A stretch of 64,000 nucleotides of DNA from Chelatococcus asaccharovorans (GTDB lineage: Bacteria > Pseudomonadota > Alphaproteobacteria > Rhizobiales > Beijerinckiaceae): assembly GCF_003201475.1 (NCBI RefSeq), contig NZ_QJJK01000008.1:62001-126000 (forward strand). Reading direction: 5' to 3'. Numbering within the stretch: the first letter of the stretch is position 1; each line of letters starts with the position of its first letter. The position numbers and the translations under genes were made by a program. Shown one piece after another: positions 37,241 through 45,575 of the stretch. The notes beneath the pieces are model-generated. The model was not told where the DNA came from and did no database searches. It worked only from the letters and a program-made list of their open reading frames with translations.

Positions 37241-37552
37241 ATGAATAAAGACGAAGTCAAGGGTACTTTCACGGAAGTTGCGGGCCGGGCCAAGGAGGCT
37301 GTGGGGGATGCGATCGGCAACCGCCGCGTCCAAACGGAAGGCATGGTCGATCAGGTCGCCGGCGCGACACAGCATGCCTATGGTGTCGCGAAAGAACGCG
37401 TTGCTGATGTCGCCGACGCTGGGCGCGCCTATTATGACGAGGGTGTGCATGCGATCGGCCGCCGCGTCGAAGAACAGCCCGTGGGCAGTCTCCTCTTTGC
37501 AGGCGTCATCGGATTTGCGGTTGGCTGGCTGTGCCGCGGGCGCCAGCAGTAG
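37241..37552 (+). CDS. CsbD-family stress protein with C-terminal membrane segment
   Basis: This 103-residue protein starts MNKDEVKGTFTEVAGRAKEA, the standard CsbD opening, followed by a second similar helix (GNRRVQTEGMVDQVAGATQH). The last ~30 residues carry a membrane segment (VGSLLFAGVIGFAVGWLCRG) like the glycine-zipper tail of ElaB/YqjD-type proteins. The start is fixed by GGAGGCGAGT directly before the ATG. CsbD-like proteins rise under general stress, but their mechanism is unknown. A near-consensus EcfG promoter lies upstream. Confidence 0.85.
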   Translation: MNKDEVKGTFTEVAGRAKEAVGDAIGNRRVQTEGMVDQVAGATQHAYGVAKERVADVADAGRAYYDEGVHAIGRRVEEQPVGSLLFAGVIGFAVGWLCRGRQQ

Positions 37553-37620
37553 CGCAAATCCGACCTAAAGTTGACTCGTCAGTTGCCGACAAGATCTTGA
37601 ATTATCTCGTTTATGTTGAA

Positions 37621-37654
37621 CGGGAGCAAGTCCGCGACGAGCGGACTTGTCCCG
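37621..37654 (+). terminator. stem-loop after the CsbD gene; rest of the gap is empty
   Basis: A 9-bp perfect stem (CAAGTCCGC/GCGGACTTG) is extended by CGGG/CCCG and followed by TTTGAT; this is a plausible terminator. The rest of 37553-38010 shows a doubled GGGAATTCCTG motif (about 37669 and 37693) but no frame I would support. Confidence 0.5.
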
Positions 37655-38010
37655 TTTGATACTCGGGGAATTCCTGCTCGGGGGTATTCATGCTTGGGAA
37701 TTCCTGGCTTGGCTGCTGGGGTCGATGCCGGCGCCCGGGTGGATGGACAGCAAAAGGTCGCGACGATGCTCGATCACCACATCCGACAGGAGGCCAGGCT
37801 TCTGACAGGAAGGCAGGCTTCCGACGCCAAGGACCACGCTCAGTCACCGCGATCTTCGAAGAGGAGACCGGTTTGCTGCGGCCGAGACATGGCGGCGCGA
37901 CATGGCAGTGAGACATGGCAGACTGTATCTGCTCTCGGCCAGAATGAGCGCCTTGAGATCATTCCGGCCGAAAACGACTATGGCATCCGCTGACGAAGGC
38001 AGGTGTCCGG

Positions 38011-39657
38011 TTACTTCGCCAGAACGATTTCGCTTGGACGCCAGCTCTTGTCGAAGAACGACGGCAACGGGCTGTAGAGGCGCAGGATTGTGAACCAGCC
38101 CTTCCCGGGGTCGGTCTGGATCCAGTTGCCGCGCGCCACGCCCTCCGGCTGGGCGGGGCCGAAATAGACCGTGGTCGTCCCGTCGGCGGCGACCTCCGCG
38201 GCCGGAGAGGGATAGCTCTGGCTGCCGGCGCGCGGATATTTCTGCGGCGTCTGCAGCATGGAGCGCGTCTGGTTGTCGTAGAGTGTGAAGGACCAGAACG
38301 CCTTGGCGGGAATGTCCTTGGGCAGTGTCACCTTGTAGGTTTTGGCGCCATCGAACGGGGTTCCGTCAGGAGCGAGGAAACTCATGAGGTACTGCGAGCC
38401 CACACCCGGGATGCGCATGATCATGCCCGGCGAATCGAGTGTGTAGCCGTAATAGAAAGCTGTGCGGGAATCGAGCGCGCGCGCGCCGGTCGGTGCCAGC
38501 GGCTCGAACATTCCATCCTTGAAGATGGGCGGCGGGGTCTCGAAAAACGCGCCGCCGTCCCACAGCATGCTGCCCCACTGCGAATCCTTGTAGTAGGCCC
38601 AGTCTGGGTGCTGCATGGCATAGCGCCAGTTGAGCGCCCGGCCGCTTGCCTGGCCGACCAGGGCTGCGTCCGACAGGATTCTCTTCATCCGCTCGTCGGG
38701 CTTGAACGCCTTGCCATGCACGATGCCGATCGCCGCAAGCTGCCCGGCGAGCTCGACGTCGTAGCTGGTAGCGGGCTCGTTCTGGACGTTTTGATTGATG
38801 AGTTCGAAGAAGCCGTAGTCGCTTGGCGGAATCGTATTGAACGACAACCCGCTTGCCTCGATGAATTTCGTCTCGGGAACCTTCGGCTCTCCCGCGATAC
38901 GCACCGTGCCTTCGAGGGCTTGCGCAAGGCTCGTTCCGAAAGAGCCAGGCTGGTGGGGATAGATCTTCAGGTTCTTCTTGACGTTCTCGACGGCCGGCTT
39001 GGGGTCGTTGTCGACGAGATAGGCCCGCGCGGCGTAAAGAGCGAGGTTCGTCTTTGAATGCGCGATGAAGTAGCCGCCCTCAGGCAACGGGCCGTTATAG
39101 TCGGGCCCGACGATCAGATATTTGCCGCCGAGCCCACGGTCGGGGCCGGGGCCGCCGATATCGATGATCCACGAGAACCACATGTCGTTGATCGTGCCGA
39201 CGGCGTCCGACGGCTGCTCGACCACCACCGGGCCTTTGCTCAGGTCGAGCGCCGTGAGGTAGTAGACCGTGTCGGCGTTCGCCGTCAGGAACAGCGAGTT
39301 CGAATCCATGAGCTCGGAAAAGATGGCGACGTCGCCGGGCTTGACGCCGATGCTTTCGAAGCCTTTGACGATCGCCAGGGCCGAGGCGCCGCGGAAGCTG
39401 TTATTGTAGACGTTGAGTGCCTGGGTGAAATCGAGCGTGTCGTACACTTTTCTGGCGGTTTCGGCGGTCGGCGCGCCGTCTTTGAACTGCAGCGTGCCGA
39501 TGCGCGTCTCAGCCGTGTCGGGCGCGCCAAGAGACCGAACGGTCTCGTGCGACACCTGCTGCGACATCTGCGCCATCGCAGCGCCGGAGGGCAGCGTGAG
39601 GGCAGCGACGAGAGTGGCACCGGCCAATTTCAGGTAGCGTCTCATGATCTGTTTCAT
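38011..39657 (-). CDS. exported DUF1254/DUF1214 domain protein
   Basis: The signal peptide (LKLAGATLVAALTLPSGAAMAQ) is followed by a DUF1254 region. That region runs through ARKVYDTLDFTQALNVYNNS and MDSNSLFLTANADTVYYLT near residue 125. A DUF1214 region follows (WSFTLYDNQTRSMLQTPQ, NWIQTDPGKGWFTILRLYSP). Proteins of this pair are common in rhizobia and other proteobacteria, are periplasmic, and have no settled function. The ATG at 39657 (MKQIMRRYLK) fits the signal peptide; ATG 39645 is an alternative. It is divergent from an AraC-type regulator, which may control it. Confidence 0.88.
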   Translation of the reverse strand: MKQIMRRYLKLAGATLVAALTLPSGAAMAQMSQQVSHETVRSLGAPDTAETRIGTLQFKDGAPTAETARKVYDTLDFTQALNVYNNSFRGASALAIVKGFESIGVKPGDVAIFSELMDSNSLFLTANADTVYYLTALDLSKGPVVVEQPSDAVGTINDMWFSWIIDIGGPGPDRGLGGKYLIVGPDYNGPLPEGGYFIAHSKTNLALYAARAYLVDNDPKPAVENVKKNLKIYPHQPGSFGTSLAQALEGTVRIAGEPKVPETKFIEASGLSFNTIPPSDYGFFELINQNVQNEPATSYDVELAGQLAAIGIVHGKAFKPDERMKRILSDAALVGQASGRALNWRYAMQHPDWAYYKDSQWGSMLWDGGAFFETPPPIFKDGMFEPLAPTGARALDSRTAFYYGYTLDSPGMIMRIPGVGSQYLMSFLAPDGTPFDGAKTYKVTLPKDIPAKAFWSFTLYDNQTRSMLQTPQKYPRAGSQSYPSPAAEVAADGTTTVYFGPAQPEGVARGNWIQTDPGKGWFTILRLYSPLPSFFDKSWRPSEIVLAK

Positions 39658-39863
39658 CCCTTTGTCGCGGTCCGGACTGCGCAATGTCTCACCCGACACC
39701 ACGCGTCTTTTGGTCGCAATAACGACTGCGCCAATATTGAGCGCCGGCAGCGGCCAGGCCTCCAGTTTGCCCGGGACACCTCTGTTGCGCCACAAAGCAA
39801 CAATCGGATTTCAAGACCACTCATTTTGCGCCACCATGGCGGTATCCTCGGAGCGTCGCGCGC

Positions 39864-40868
39864 ATGGCAGAGATCCCGGTCATCTCCAACCACATCTTGC
39901 ACGGCATGCCGGCTTTCCTGCGCCAGGTCATCGGCGACAGGGCGCTTCGGCAGGCCAACCGCGCCGTCGGCTTCGATCTCGAGCTGACCGAGGGACGGAA
40001 CTGCTTCATTCCGCACGCGGCGGTGATCGGTTTCCTGAACGGCGCAGCACGGGCGGCGGGGGAGCCTTATCTGGGCCTCCTGTTGGCTCCGGTGATGGAC
40101 GCCGCCAACTATGGCAGCTTCGGGCACTACGTGCTTGGGGCCGATACCCTCGGGAACTCCATCGCGCGCGCCACTGCGGCTCTCTGTTATCATAGCACGG
40201 ATGACCGGATGTCGGTCGCGATCGTCGGCGACGAGGCGCGCTTCAGCTACGTCTTTGCCCTGGCCGGCCGCGCCGGCTACGACATTGTCGCCTGCGCCGC
40301 GGCGGGGGTCCTCATGAGCGTGCTCAGGGCCTATTTGCCGATCGACTGGCGGCCGCAACGCATTGAGCTTGATATTGACAAGCCGCGCCAGACAGGGCCG
40401 TTCGAAGACGTCTTTCAGTGTCCCGTCATTTTCAACGCACCCGCCGTGACCATCGTCATGGAACGGCATCAGCTGTCTACGGCGCAACGGCGCGCGTCAT
40501 GGTCGACGATCACCATCGAGGATGTGGCGCGGGACAGGCAAGGCGGCGCTCCCCGTGATGTCCTCGATGTGGTCGTCGAGCAGATCCGCGCCCAGGTCCT
40601 CACCGGCAGCGTGACCATCGACAGTGCTGCGCAATCGATGGACATCAGCATCCGAACGCTGCAACGCGCGTTGAACCGTGCCGGGACCGATTTCCGCAGC
40701 TTGGCGAACGCGGCGAGGCTTCAGCGCGCCATCGAGTTGCTCCGGCACACGCGTGGATCGGTCACCCGTGTTTCGGCGGAGATGGGATATTCCTCTCCCG
40801 CCAATTTCGCCCGGGCCTTCCGAAGGGCGACCGGCCGCGGACCGCGGGAGTTTCGCGCGGGGATATAG
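39864..40868 (+). CDS. AraC-family transcription regulator
   Basis: This 334-residue protein has an N-terminal ligand domain of the arabinose-binding-like type (AVIGFLNGAARAAGEPYLGLLLAP, YGSFGHYVLGADTL). A C-terminal double helix-turn-helix follows: SAAQSMDISIRTLQRALNRAG and RVSAEMGYSSPANFARAFRRATG. The layout matches OruR/ArgR-like AraC proteins that sense small metabolites. It is divergent from the DUF1254 gene across a 206-bp gap, its most likely target. The inducer is unknown. Confidence 0.9.
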   Translation: MAEIPVISNHILHGMPAFLRQVIGDRALRQANRAVGFDLELTEGRNCFIPHAAVIGFLNGAARAAGEPYLGLLLAPVMDAANYGSFGHYVLGADTLGNSIARATAALCYHSTDDRMSVAIVGDEARFSYVFALAGRAGYDIVACAAAGVLMSVLRAYLPIDWRPQRIELDIDKPRQTGPFEDVFQCPVIFNAPAVTIVMERHQLSTAQRRASWSTITIEDVARDRQGGAPRDVLDVVVEQIRAQVLTGSVTIDSAAQSMDISIRTLQRALNRAGTDFRSLANAARLQRAIELLRHTRGSVTRVSAEMGYSSPANFARAFRRATGRGPREFRAGI

Positions 40869-40979
40869 GGCCGATTTCCCCCGCCGCACGGGCCGGGAAA
40901 TGGGCGGTAGTCGGCCGGGGTATCCCTGTACAGTCCTCTCGCATCCACGCTACAGTTGGCCAAGATGGGAGGGCTGGTC

Positions 40980-41420
40980 ATGAAACATCTGCGTATCGTT
41001 GGTGGGGTTATAGGCTTGTTGGCTGCCGGCGAAGGTGCCCTTGCGCAGGATATGCTCGCCATCAAGGGGACATGGACCCCCTCCCAGGGCGCTCACATCG
41101 TGGACGGGCAGAGCCGCCACCACGAGAGCGGAACCACGGCCGTCCCGGGCCAGGACACGCTGAAAAGGCACAACTCGAAATTCGTCTTCCGTTTTGAAGG
41201 ACAGGAAGGCAGGACCTTCTGGGGGTCGCTCTCCTCGGACAAGGTCTCGGAGAGGCTGATCGGTGCCCTGTCCGTGGATGGGAAACGCTTCGTGATGGCC
41301 GATCAAGATGGCACTTTCACCGGCACCGTCGTGGATTCCAACACATTGGACTATTGCTATACCCACGTCACGCCGACCGACAGGGCGGTCGCTTGCGGGC
41401 TTCTCGTCCGCGAGCGGTGA
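40980..41420 (+). CDS. exported hypothetical protein (146 residues)
   Basis: A short signal peptide (MKHLRIVGGVIGLLAAGEGALAQ) is followed by a mature domain of about 120 residues containing IKGTWTPSQGAHIVDGQSRH, FRFEGQEGRTFWGSLSS and GTFTGTVVDSNTLDYCYTHV. The alternating pattern and the single late Cys pair suggest a small beta-barrel, perhaps lipocalin-like, but I do not recognise a family. The ATG at 40980 is preceded by GGGAGGG at good spacing. It lies 111 bp after the AraC gene and could be co-transcribed with it. Confidence 0.75.
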   Translation: MKHLRIVGGVIGLLAAGEGALAQDMLAIKGTWTPSQGAHIVDGQSRHHESGTTAVPGQDTLKRHNSKFVFRFEGQEGRTFWGSLSSDKVSERLIGALSVDGKRFVMADQDGTFTGTVVDSNTLDYCYTHVTPTDRAVACGLLVRER

Positions 41421-41798
41421 CAGACGGCATCCGCCCCCCTTTGATCGTCATCAGACCTGTCTATGTCAAACCCACCGAAATCCCGGTAACGGGGCGATTT
41501 GAATTTGCGGCTTCAGGCCCAAAATGGGTCTGTGCAAAGTTCAAGCGAACCATAAAAGCAGTCCGTCATGCCGGCGCAGTCCAAGCGGTAGGAACGCGTT
41601 ACACCGACATGCAGAGATGCTGACGCATCTGCACGTCGGCTCCGCTCAAGCGCCGCGCGGGCTTGACCGAGGCTCGATGAGTCAAGCTCGTCGAGCCTCG
41701 GCTTTTTGCGTTCATCCATAATTTTGCTGTAAAATTTGCCTATGATCTGACGCAGCTCCCGGCGAATCGGCGCAGGATTGTCACAAGCTGGAGTGGGC
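41421..41798. other. 378-bp gap with an isolated terminator; possible small RNA
   Basis: No protein-coding frame here is convincing on either strand. A strong terminator at 41667-41708 sits 250 bp after the nearest upstream stop, which suggests either a long 3' untranslated region or an independent short transcript starting around 41450-41560. Confidence 0.35.
41667..41708 (+). terminator. strong Rho-independent terminator
   Basis: A perfect 11-bp stem (CCGAGGCTCGA/TCGAGCCTCGG) with a 13-nt loop is followed directly by CTTTTTG on the plus strand. Confidence 0.85.
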
Positions 41799-43004
41799 AT
41801 GCGGTCCCCAATCCCTAGGTTCGTGCACATGCGATTGCGCTGGTACGCGAAGGCGACCGGCGACGTCCTGTTGCGGAATTGGCTATGGTGTTTTGTCGCC
41901 GGCGCAGTGATCCCCTGGGACATGACGTTTCTGCTTGGACTTTCGGCGCTGTTGAATGACCTCCTCGCTCGTGATCAAGGGTTCGGGTGGCGCATCGTGT
42001 TTCCGCTACTGTTGCAAGCGGCGGGACTAGCATGGACCGGCGCGCAGCGAAACGCGATTGGCGGCGGGGAATTTACGTCCTATGCAAGCACAATGCCGCT
42101 TTCGGCCGGCGCGCGGCGCGCCGTCAATCTTCTTATTCTGGCGGCTGCCGACAACCTCTGGCTGATTCTTTTCGTGCTGGCGGCGGCGTTCCCGCCAGCC
42201 GGCGACCCGTATCCCGGCGCGTTTAGAATTGCGGCTCTTTTGGCGCTCCTCGTGCTGTTCTTGTCGGCGCAACTGGCGCTGCTCGAACGAAACACCGCGG
42301 CGATGATGGCAGCTCTCGCGGCGAATATTCCCCTGGCTCTGTCTCTGACAGTCAACGGCTGGCCGCTTCAGTGGGTGCTTCTCTTCGCCGCTCCGGCGCT
42401 GGCGGTGGCGGGCTTTACCGAGTCGCGGTTGACCGCCTCAATAAAATCAATCAAAGCGCCGCGAAAATTACGGTCAAACAGCCTGGCGCTAAAAACACCC
42501 ATTGCTTTGCGGATTCAACTCAAGGCGTTGGTCGAGACGCCTATCGGCTCGGTCCTGCGTATTTGCGCGGCGCTGGGCATGGCCGCCTTTGCCGATTTTC
42601 TGCTCCAGGCCTTCGACTACGATTCCCGCTCCGCGACGACGGTCGTGGTCGCCATGGCGTTTGTCGCTATCTTCCTCAGCGGATTCTACCGCGCGCTGCG
42701 CATGGCTCACATGACAATGGCGCTCTATTCTGCGACACTGCCCCTTCGGGCCAGGTTCTGGGCGATTTGCGACACTTTGCTGGTGTGTTTGCTTGGACTG
42801 CCGCCGCTGGCCATTCTGCTGCTGCCCGCAATCATCCACAAAGTCGCCGCCGTGCCCGTCCTCACCGCTCTTTCGGCGGCTTTTCTGGCGTTGCTCGCAG
42901 CGATCCGGCTTCCCGTTGTTTTTGGCGGGCGGCGAGCCGTTCTCTATTTGGTGTTTTTGACGACCGCTTGGTCGGGTGCGGCAATCGCGGCCGTCGCCCA
43001 TTGA
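41799..43004 (+). CDS. integral membrane protein, probable ABC exporter permease
   Basis: This ~400-residue protein has about ten hydrophobic helices (LLILAAADNLWLILFVLAAA, ALLALLVLFLSAQLALLE, GLPPLAILLLPAIIH and others), an arrangement like ABC-2-type exporters. It is followed 13 bp later by an ABC ATPase gene lacking its own permease, so the two should form a transporter. GGAG 5 bp before ATG 41799 sets the start. Base composition is lower in GC than the flanking genes in places. I do not recognise the substrate; adjacent small secreted protein 40980 is on the same strand but separated by a terminator. Confidence 0.7.
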   Translation: MRSPIPRFVHMRLRWYAKATGDVLLRNWLWCFVAGAVIPWDMTFLLGLSALLNDLLARDQGFGWRIVFPLLLQAAGLAWTGAQRNAIGGGEFTSYASTMPLSAGARRAVNLLILAAADNLWLILFVLAAAFPPAGDPYPGAFRIAALLALLVLFLSAQLALLERNTAAMMAALAANIPLALSLTVNGWPLQWVLLFAAPALAVAGFTESRLTASIKSIKAPRKLRSNSLALKTPIALRIQLKALVETPIGSVLRICAALGMAAFADFLLQAFDYDSRSATTVVVAMAFVAIFLSGFYRALRMAHMTMALYSATLPLRARFWAICDTLLVCLLGLPPLAILLLPAIIHKVAAVPVLTALSAAFLALLAAIRLPVVFGGRRAVLYLVFLTTAWSGAAIAAVAH

Positions 43005-43017
43005 AGGAAGCGCTTCG

Positions 43018-43659
43018 ATGCTGAAATGCGAAGGGTTGCGCAAATCGTACAGCGGGCGGCCCGTCCTGCAAGAAATCGGCTTTGAACTCCCGGCTGGAGC
43101 CTGGGCGCTGCAAGGTCCGAACGGCTGCGGAAAGTCTACATTGTTGCGACTGCTCGCCGGCGCGGAGGAGCCGGACGCCGGCGATATCTGCATAGCCGGC
43201 GTCGGTATGCGCGAAGCGCCGCTGCGGGCGCGCCAGCACCTTTCCTACGCGCCAGACGAGAGCCCAATCTATCCATTCCTGACAGGCTCAGATCTGCTCG
43301 ATTTCGTTTGCATGGCGAAAAAGCGCCCGCTCGACACATATGTCGTCGGACTGATCGATGGGTTCGGGCTGCCGCCCTTCATGGGCGTCCGCTTTTCCAA
43401 CCTGTCCCTTGGATCGCAAAAAAAGCTGCTTCTGTGCGCGGCTTGGATTGGAGAACCAGACGTCATTTTTCTTGACGAGCCAAGCAACGGATTAGATCTC
43501 GCGTCGCGTGACCTTCTTGCAGAGCTTATTCGTCAACGCTCCCGCGAGACGACGATATTCTATGTTTCACACGACAGAGACTTTGTCGCCGCTACCGAAG
43601 CGAATGTCCTGACGATGAAGGATTTATCGCTCAGGGTCATAAACAGACATCCAAAATGA
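43018..43659 (+). CDS. ABC transporter ATP-binding protein
   Basis: This 213-residue ATPase is of the CcmA/exporter type. Walker A is GPNGCGKST (about residue 37). The signature region is degenerate (LSLGSQKKLLL instead of LSGGQ). Walker B is VIFLDEPSNGLD, followed by the His loop YVSHDRDFV. The length is typical of small export ATPases. GGAAG lies 7 bp before the ATG at 43018. It pairs with the membrane protein encoded immediately upstream. The substrate is unknown. Confidence 0.88.
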   Translation: MLKCEGLRKSYSGRPVLQEIGFELPAGAWALQGPNGCGKSTLLRLLAGAEEPDAGDICIAGVGMREAPLRARQHLSYAPDESPIYPFLTGSDLLDFVCMAKKRPLDTYVVGLIDGFGLPPFMGVRFSNLSLGSQKKLLLCAAWIGEPDVIFLDEPSNGLDLASRDLLAELIRQRSRETTIFYVSHDRDFVAATEANVLTMKDLSLRVINRHPK

Positions 43660-44240
43660 CCCACCACCGAATTCGCACAGGTATCGCAATCCTGCCGAAC
43701 CGGGCCGCCGCCTTCCATTCCGGCGGCCAAAGGCCGCAAGCTCGGCGCAGGTCAGGTCCTGATGCCTTTCGCAACTTGGGCGGGGTGCGCGTGATCGCGC
43801 CGCGCCCTCGACGTTGATTGGTGTGCGTTCACTCAGAGGGCCGAGCAAGCTGGCCTCAATGTCGGCCGCCGGCCATGGTCACCGCCGGCAGCACGTCAAC
43901 AAGATCCTGAGGGTGCAGAGATACCTGATCTTGCACGTCACAGTGCTCAATATGCACTCGCTCATCGACCTGCCCGTCTTGCTGAAGAAGGCAGGGCTGC
44001 GCCAGGCGACCGCAACGCGCTGAGATCTCGACGGGATAGAAATAAGCCGATGATATCGCTCGCCAATCGGCAACCGACATGCAGCGATCGGTCGTCAATC
44101 ATAACCTGGAAGCGGATAGCAGGCCGGCCGAACCTCGGGTCAGAAGGCGGGAATTTGGGATAAGATGCATTTGTTTGATCGAGATGGGTTGCAGACCGCC
44201 GATGGCAGAGCTATAAGACCGGCCTCGCGGCAAGCGATGT
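43660..44240. other. 581-bp gap upstream of tRNA-Pro without a supported gene
   Basis: Short frames exist on both strands (for example 43814-44023 plus and 43856-44098 minus), but none has a ribosome site or recognisable motif. The composition is mixed. The last part should contain the tRNA promoter. Confidence 0.45.
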
Positions 44241-44317
44241 CGGAGTGTAGCGCAGTCTGGTAGCGCACCTCGTTCGGGACGAGGGGGTCGGAGGTTCGAA
44301 TCCTCTCACTCCGACCA
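44241..44317 (+). tRNA. tRNA-Pro(CGG)
   Basis: A 77-nt cloverleaf. The acceptor stem is CGGAGTG/CACTCCG with discriminator A and encoded CCA. The anticodon stem is CCTCG/CGAGG with loop TTCGGGA, giving anticodon CGG. The T arm is GGAGGTTCGAATCCTC. The 3' end borders the accessory region that follows, as is common for integration sites. Confidence 0.95.
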
Positions 44318-44428
44318 TCAAAGCCACTGAGTTTCCTCACTTTTTTCTATATCTGTTCCCTTAAATTCTAGGGCGGGGACAGTTATGGGGACAGATTGAG
44401 GCCCTGGGACAGATACCTGGGATGGGAA

Positions 44429-44449
44429 AAGGCGCCGCGAGGGCGCCTT
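44429..44449 (-). terminator. terminator of the frameshifted small gene
   Basis: An AAGGCGCC/GGCGCCTT stem with a 5-nt loop; on the minus strand it is followed by TTCCC after an AAAA/TTTT continuation. It lies 24 bp past the stop of the leftward pseudogene. Confidence 0.6.
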
Positions 44450-44472
44450 CTCTATTCAAGGGCTTGGCCGAA

Positions 44473-44824
44473 TCAGGCGGCGTTCGCTGCCTTCACCCCA
44501 TCAGCCACCCACCGCCATTGACCACACTCAAGGCCCCATCGTGCGATGATGCCGGCCCGAGCCCGCCGCTCGGTCAGGTCATTCGGCAGGCGGTGTGTTG
44601 CCTCCTCCTGCACCGCCGCCAGCATGAAGCTGAGCCGTTCGACCTCGAACCCCGAGAAGATCTTCCACTGCGCCGCTCGACGTGGCGCAGTGAACCGCGA
44701 GCACGTCCTTGGCGGTGTTGATGGCGAGATAGAGGGCGGACAGCCGGGTCATTTCCACGCCGGACAGATCCACGTCCAGGATCGTCGCGTCCGGTGTCGT
44801 CTCGCTCAGGGGGAGCCCCGTCAT
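44473..44824 (-). pseudogene. small mobile-region gene broken by a frameshift
   Basis: The first frame runs from ATG 44824 (MTGLPLSETTPDATILDVDL, then SGVEMTRLSALYLAINTAKD) and loses sense near 44660. A second frame then continues smoothly (FSGFEVERLSFMLAAVQEEA, then ERRARAGIIARWGLECGQWR) to a stop at 44473. Together they make a ~115-residue helical protein, so a frameshift in the middle is the simplest reading. I do not recognise the family, but its place just after a tRNA suggests an island or phage gene. A terminator follows. Confidence 0.5.
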
Positions 44825-44904
44825 GCAGCGCCTCCCGTCTTGGCGATGGCGTTGCGGACCACTTCGCCCACGATGGTACGCTCAACCGAGGCCCACCATC
44901 ACAT

Positions 44905-44967
44905 CGAACGAACTTCGTACGATGACATCCGACGAATTTCGTCGGAGGTGGCGACGAGATTCGTCGG
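44905..44967. repeat. three phased palindromes, operator-like
   Basis: Three related palindromes with a CGAMGAnTTCGTCG core lie at 44905-44922, 44929-44945 (CCGACGAATTTCGTCGG, perfect) and 44952-44967. Their centres are about 22-23 bp apart, two helical turns. They lie upstream of the frameshifted leftward gene and could be tandem operators for an unidentified regulator. Confidence 0.5.
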
Positions 44968-44980
44968 AACCTTGAACGAC

Positions 44981-45011
44981 AAAAGCCGCCCCGTCCCGAA
45001 GATGGGGCGGC
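44981..45011 (-). terminator. Rho-independent terminator (minus strand)
   Basis: A perfect 8-bp stem (GCCGCCCC/GGGGCGGC) followed on the minus strand by CTTTTG. It would end leftward transcription, possibly that of the monooxygenase gene at 45182-45484. Confidence 0.7.
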
Positions 45012-45181
45012 GATGCGAAGTGAATTGCGTGATGGCCAAGGCCGTGTACCCATAAACCCAGCGACGTGATGCGACGAACGCAATGTCCGCTTTACCCCTA
45101 TAGCGGCCGAGTTCGTGCGGCAGCGCAATATGTCGCGATGGGCCAACAGCGGAAGTCCGGATTCGCGCGCGGGGGCGAGGC

Positions 45182-45484
45182 CTAACTATCAATAGGCGAG
45201 AATGTGCACACGACCTCATACATGCCCGGCTCAAATTTCGCGATCGTGAGCGCCTCTTCGAGAAAGGGTAGCGGTCCAGGATCCTGGCGCATGGACTCAT
45301 AGTCTTCCACGCTGCGCCACTGCGCATACATGGTCACTTTCGTGCCGTCGAGGCTCCGATGAAGGGTCGAGGAAACAAAGCCAGGTGCCCGGCTGACGAA
45401 TTCATCGGTCGCGCGCGCAAGCAAATCGAGGAGCCGGTCCTGGTTGGCGGGATCTACCGTGAAGACATTTATTAGGCTGATCAT
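45182..45484 (-). CDS. antibiotic biosynthesis monooxygenase (ABM) domain protein
   Basis: This 100-residue single-domain protein starts MISLINVFTVDPANQDRLLD. FVSRAPGFVSSTLHRSLDG, VTMYAQWRSVEDYESMRQD and a final beta-strand region give the dimeric ferredoxin-like ABM fold. Members are small oxygenases or ligand-binding proteins; the substrate here is unknown. The ATG at 45484 was chosen over the longer frame because the fold begins there. It lies 61 bp from the left end of the IS3 element, so its promoter may have been altered by the insertion. Confidence 0.85.
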   Translation of the reverse strand: MISLINVFTVDPANQDRLLDLLARATDEFVSRAPGFVSSTLHRSLDGTKVTMYAQWRSVEDYESMRQDPGPLPFLEEALTIAKFEPGMYEVVCTFSPIDS

Positions 45485-45575
45485 ACGGTTCGGTCCTCTC
45501 TTTTGTTGCCTGATGCCTTGCCTATCACGAAGGGGGAGTTCCAATTGGCCTGCTGCCGTTTTCGTGGACGGCCAG

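Noticed and set aside
37613-37993. 126-codon frame after the CsbD gene
   Set aside because: It starts within a terminator-like hairpin and its composition is not protein-like.
44290-44317. Direct repeat of the tRNA-Pro 3' end further right as an attachment site
   Set aside because: By eye I found no second copy within the window; an exact search was not possible.
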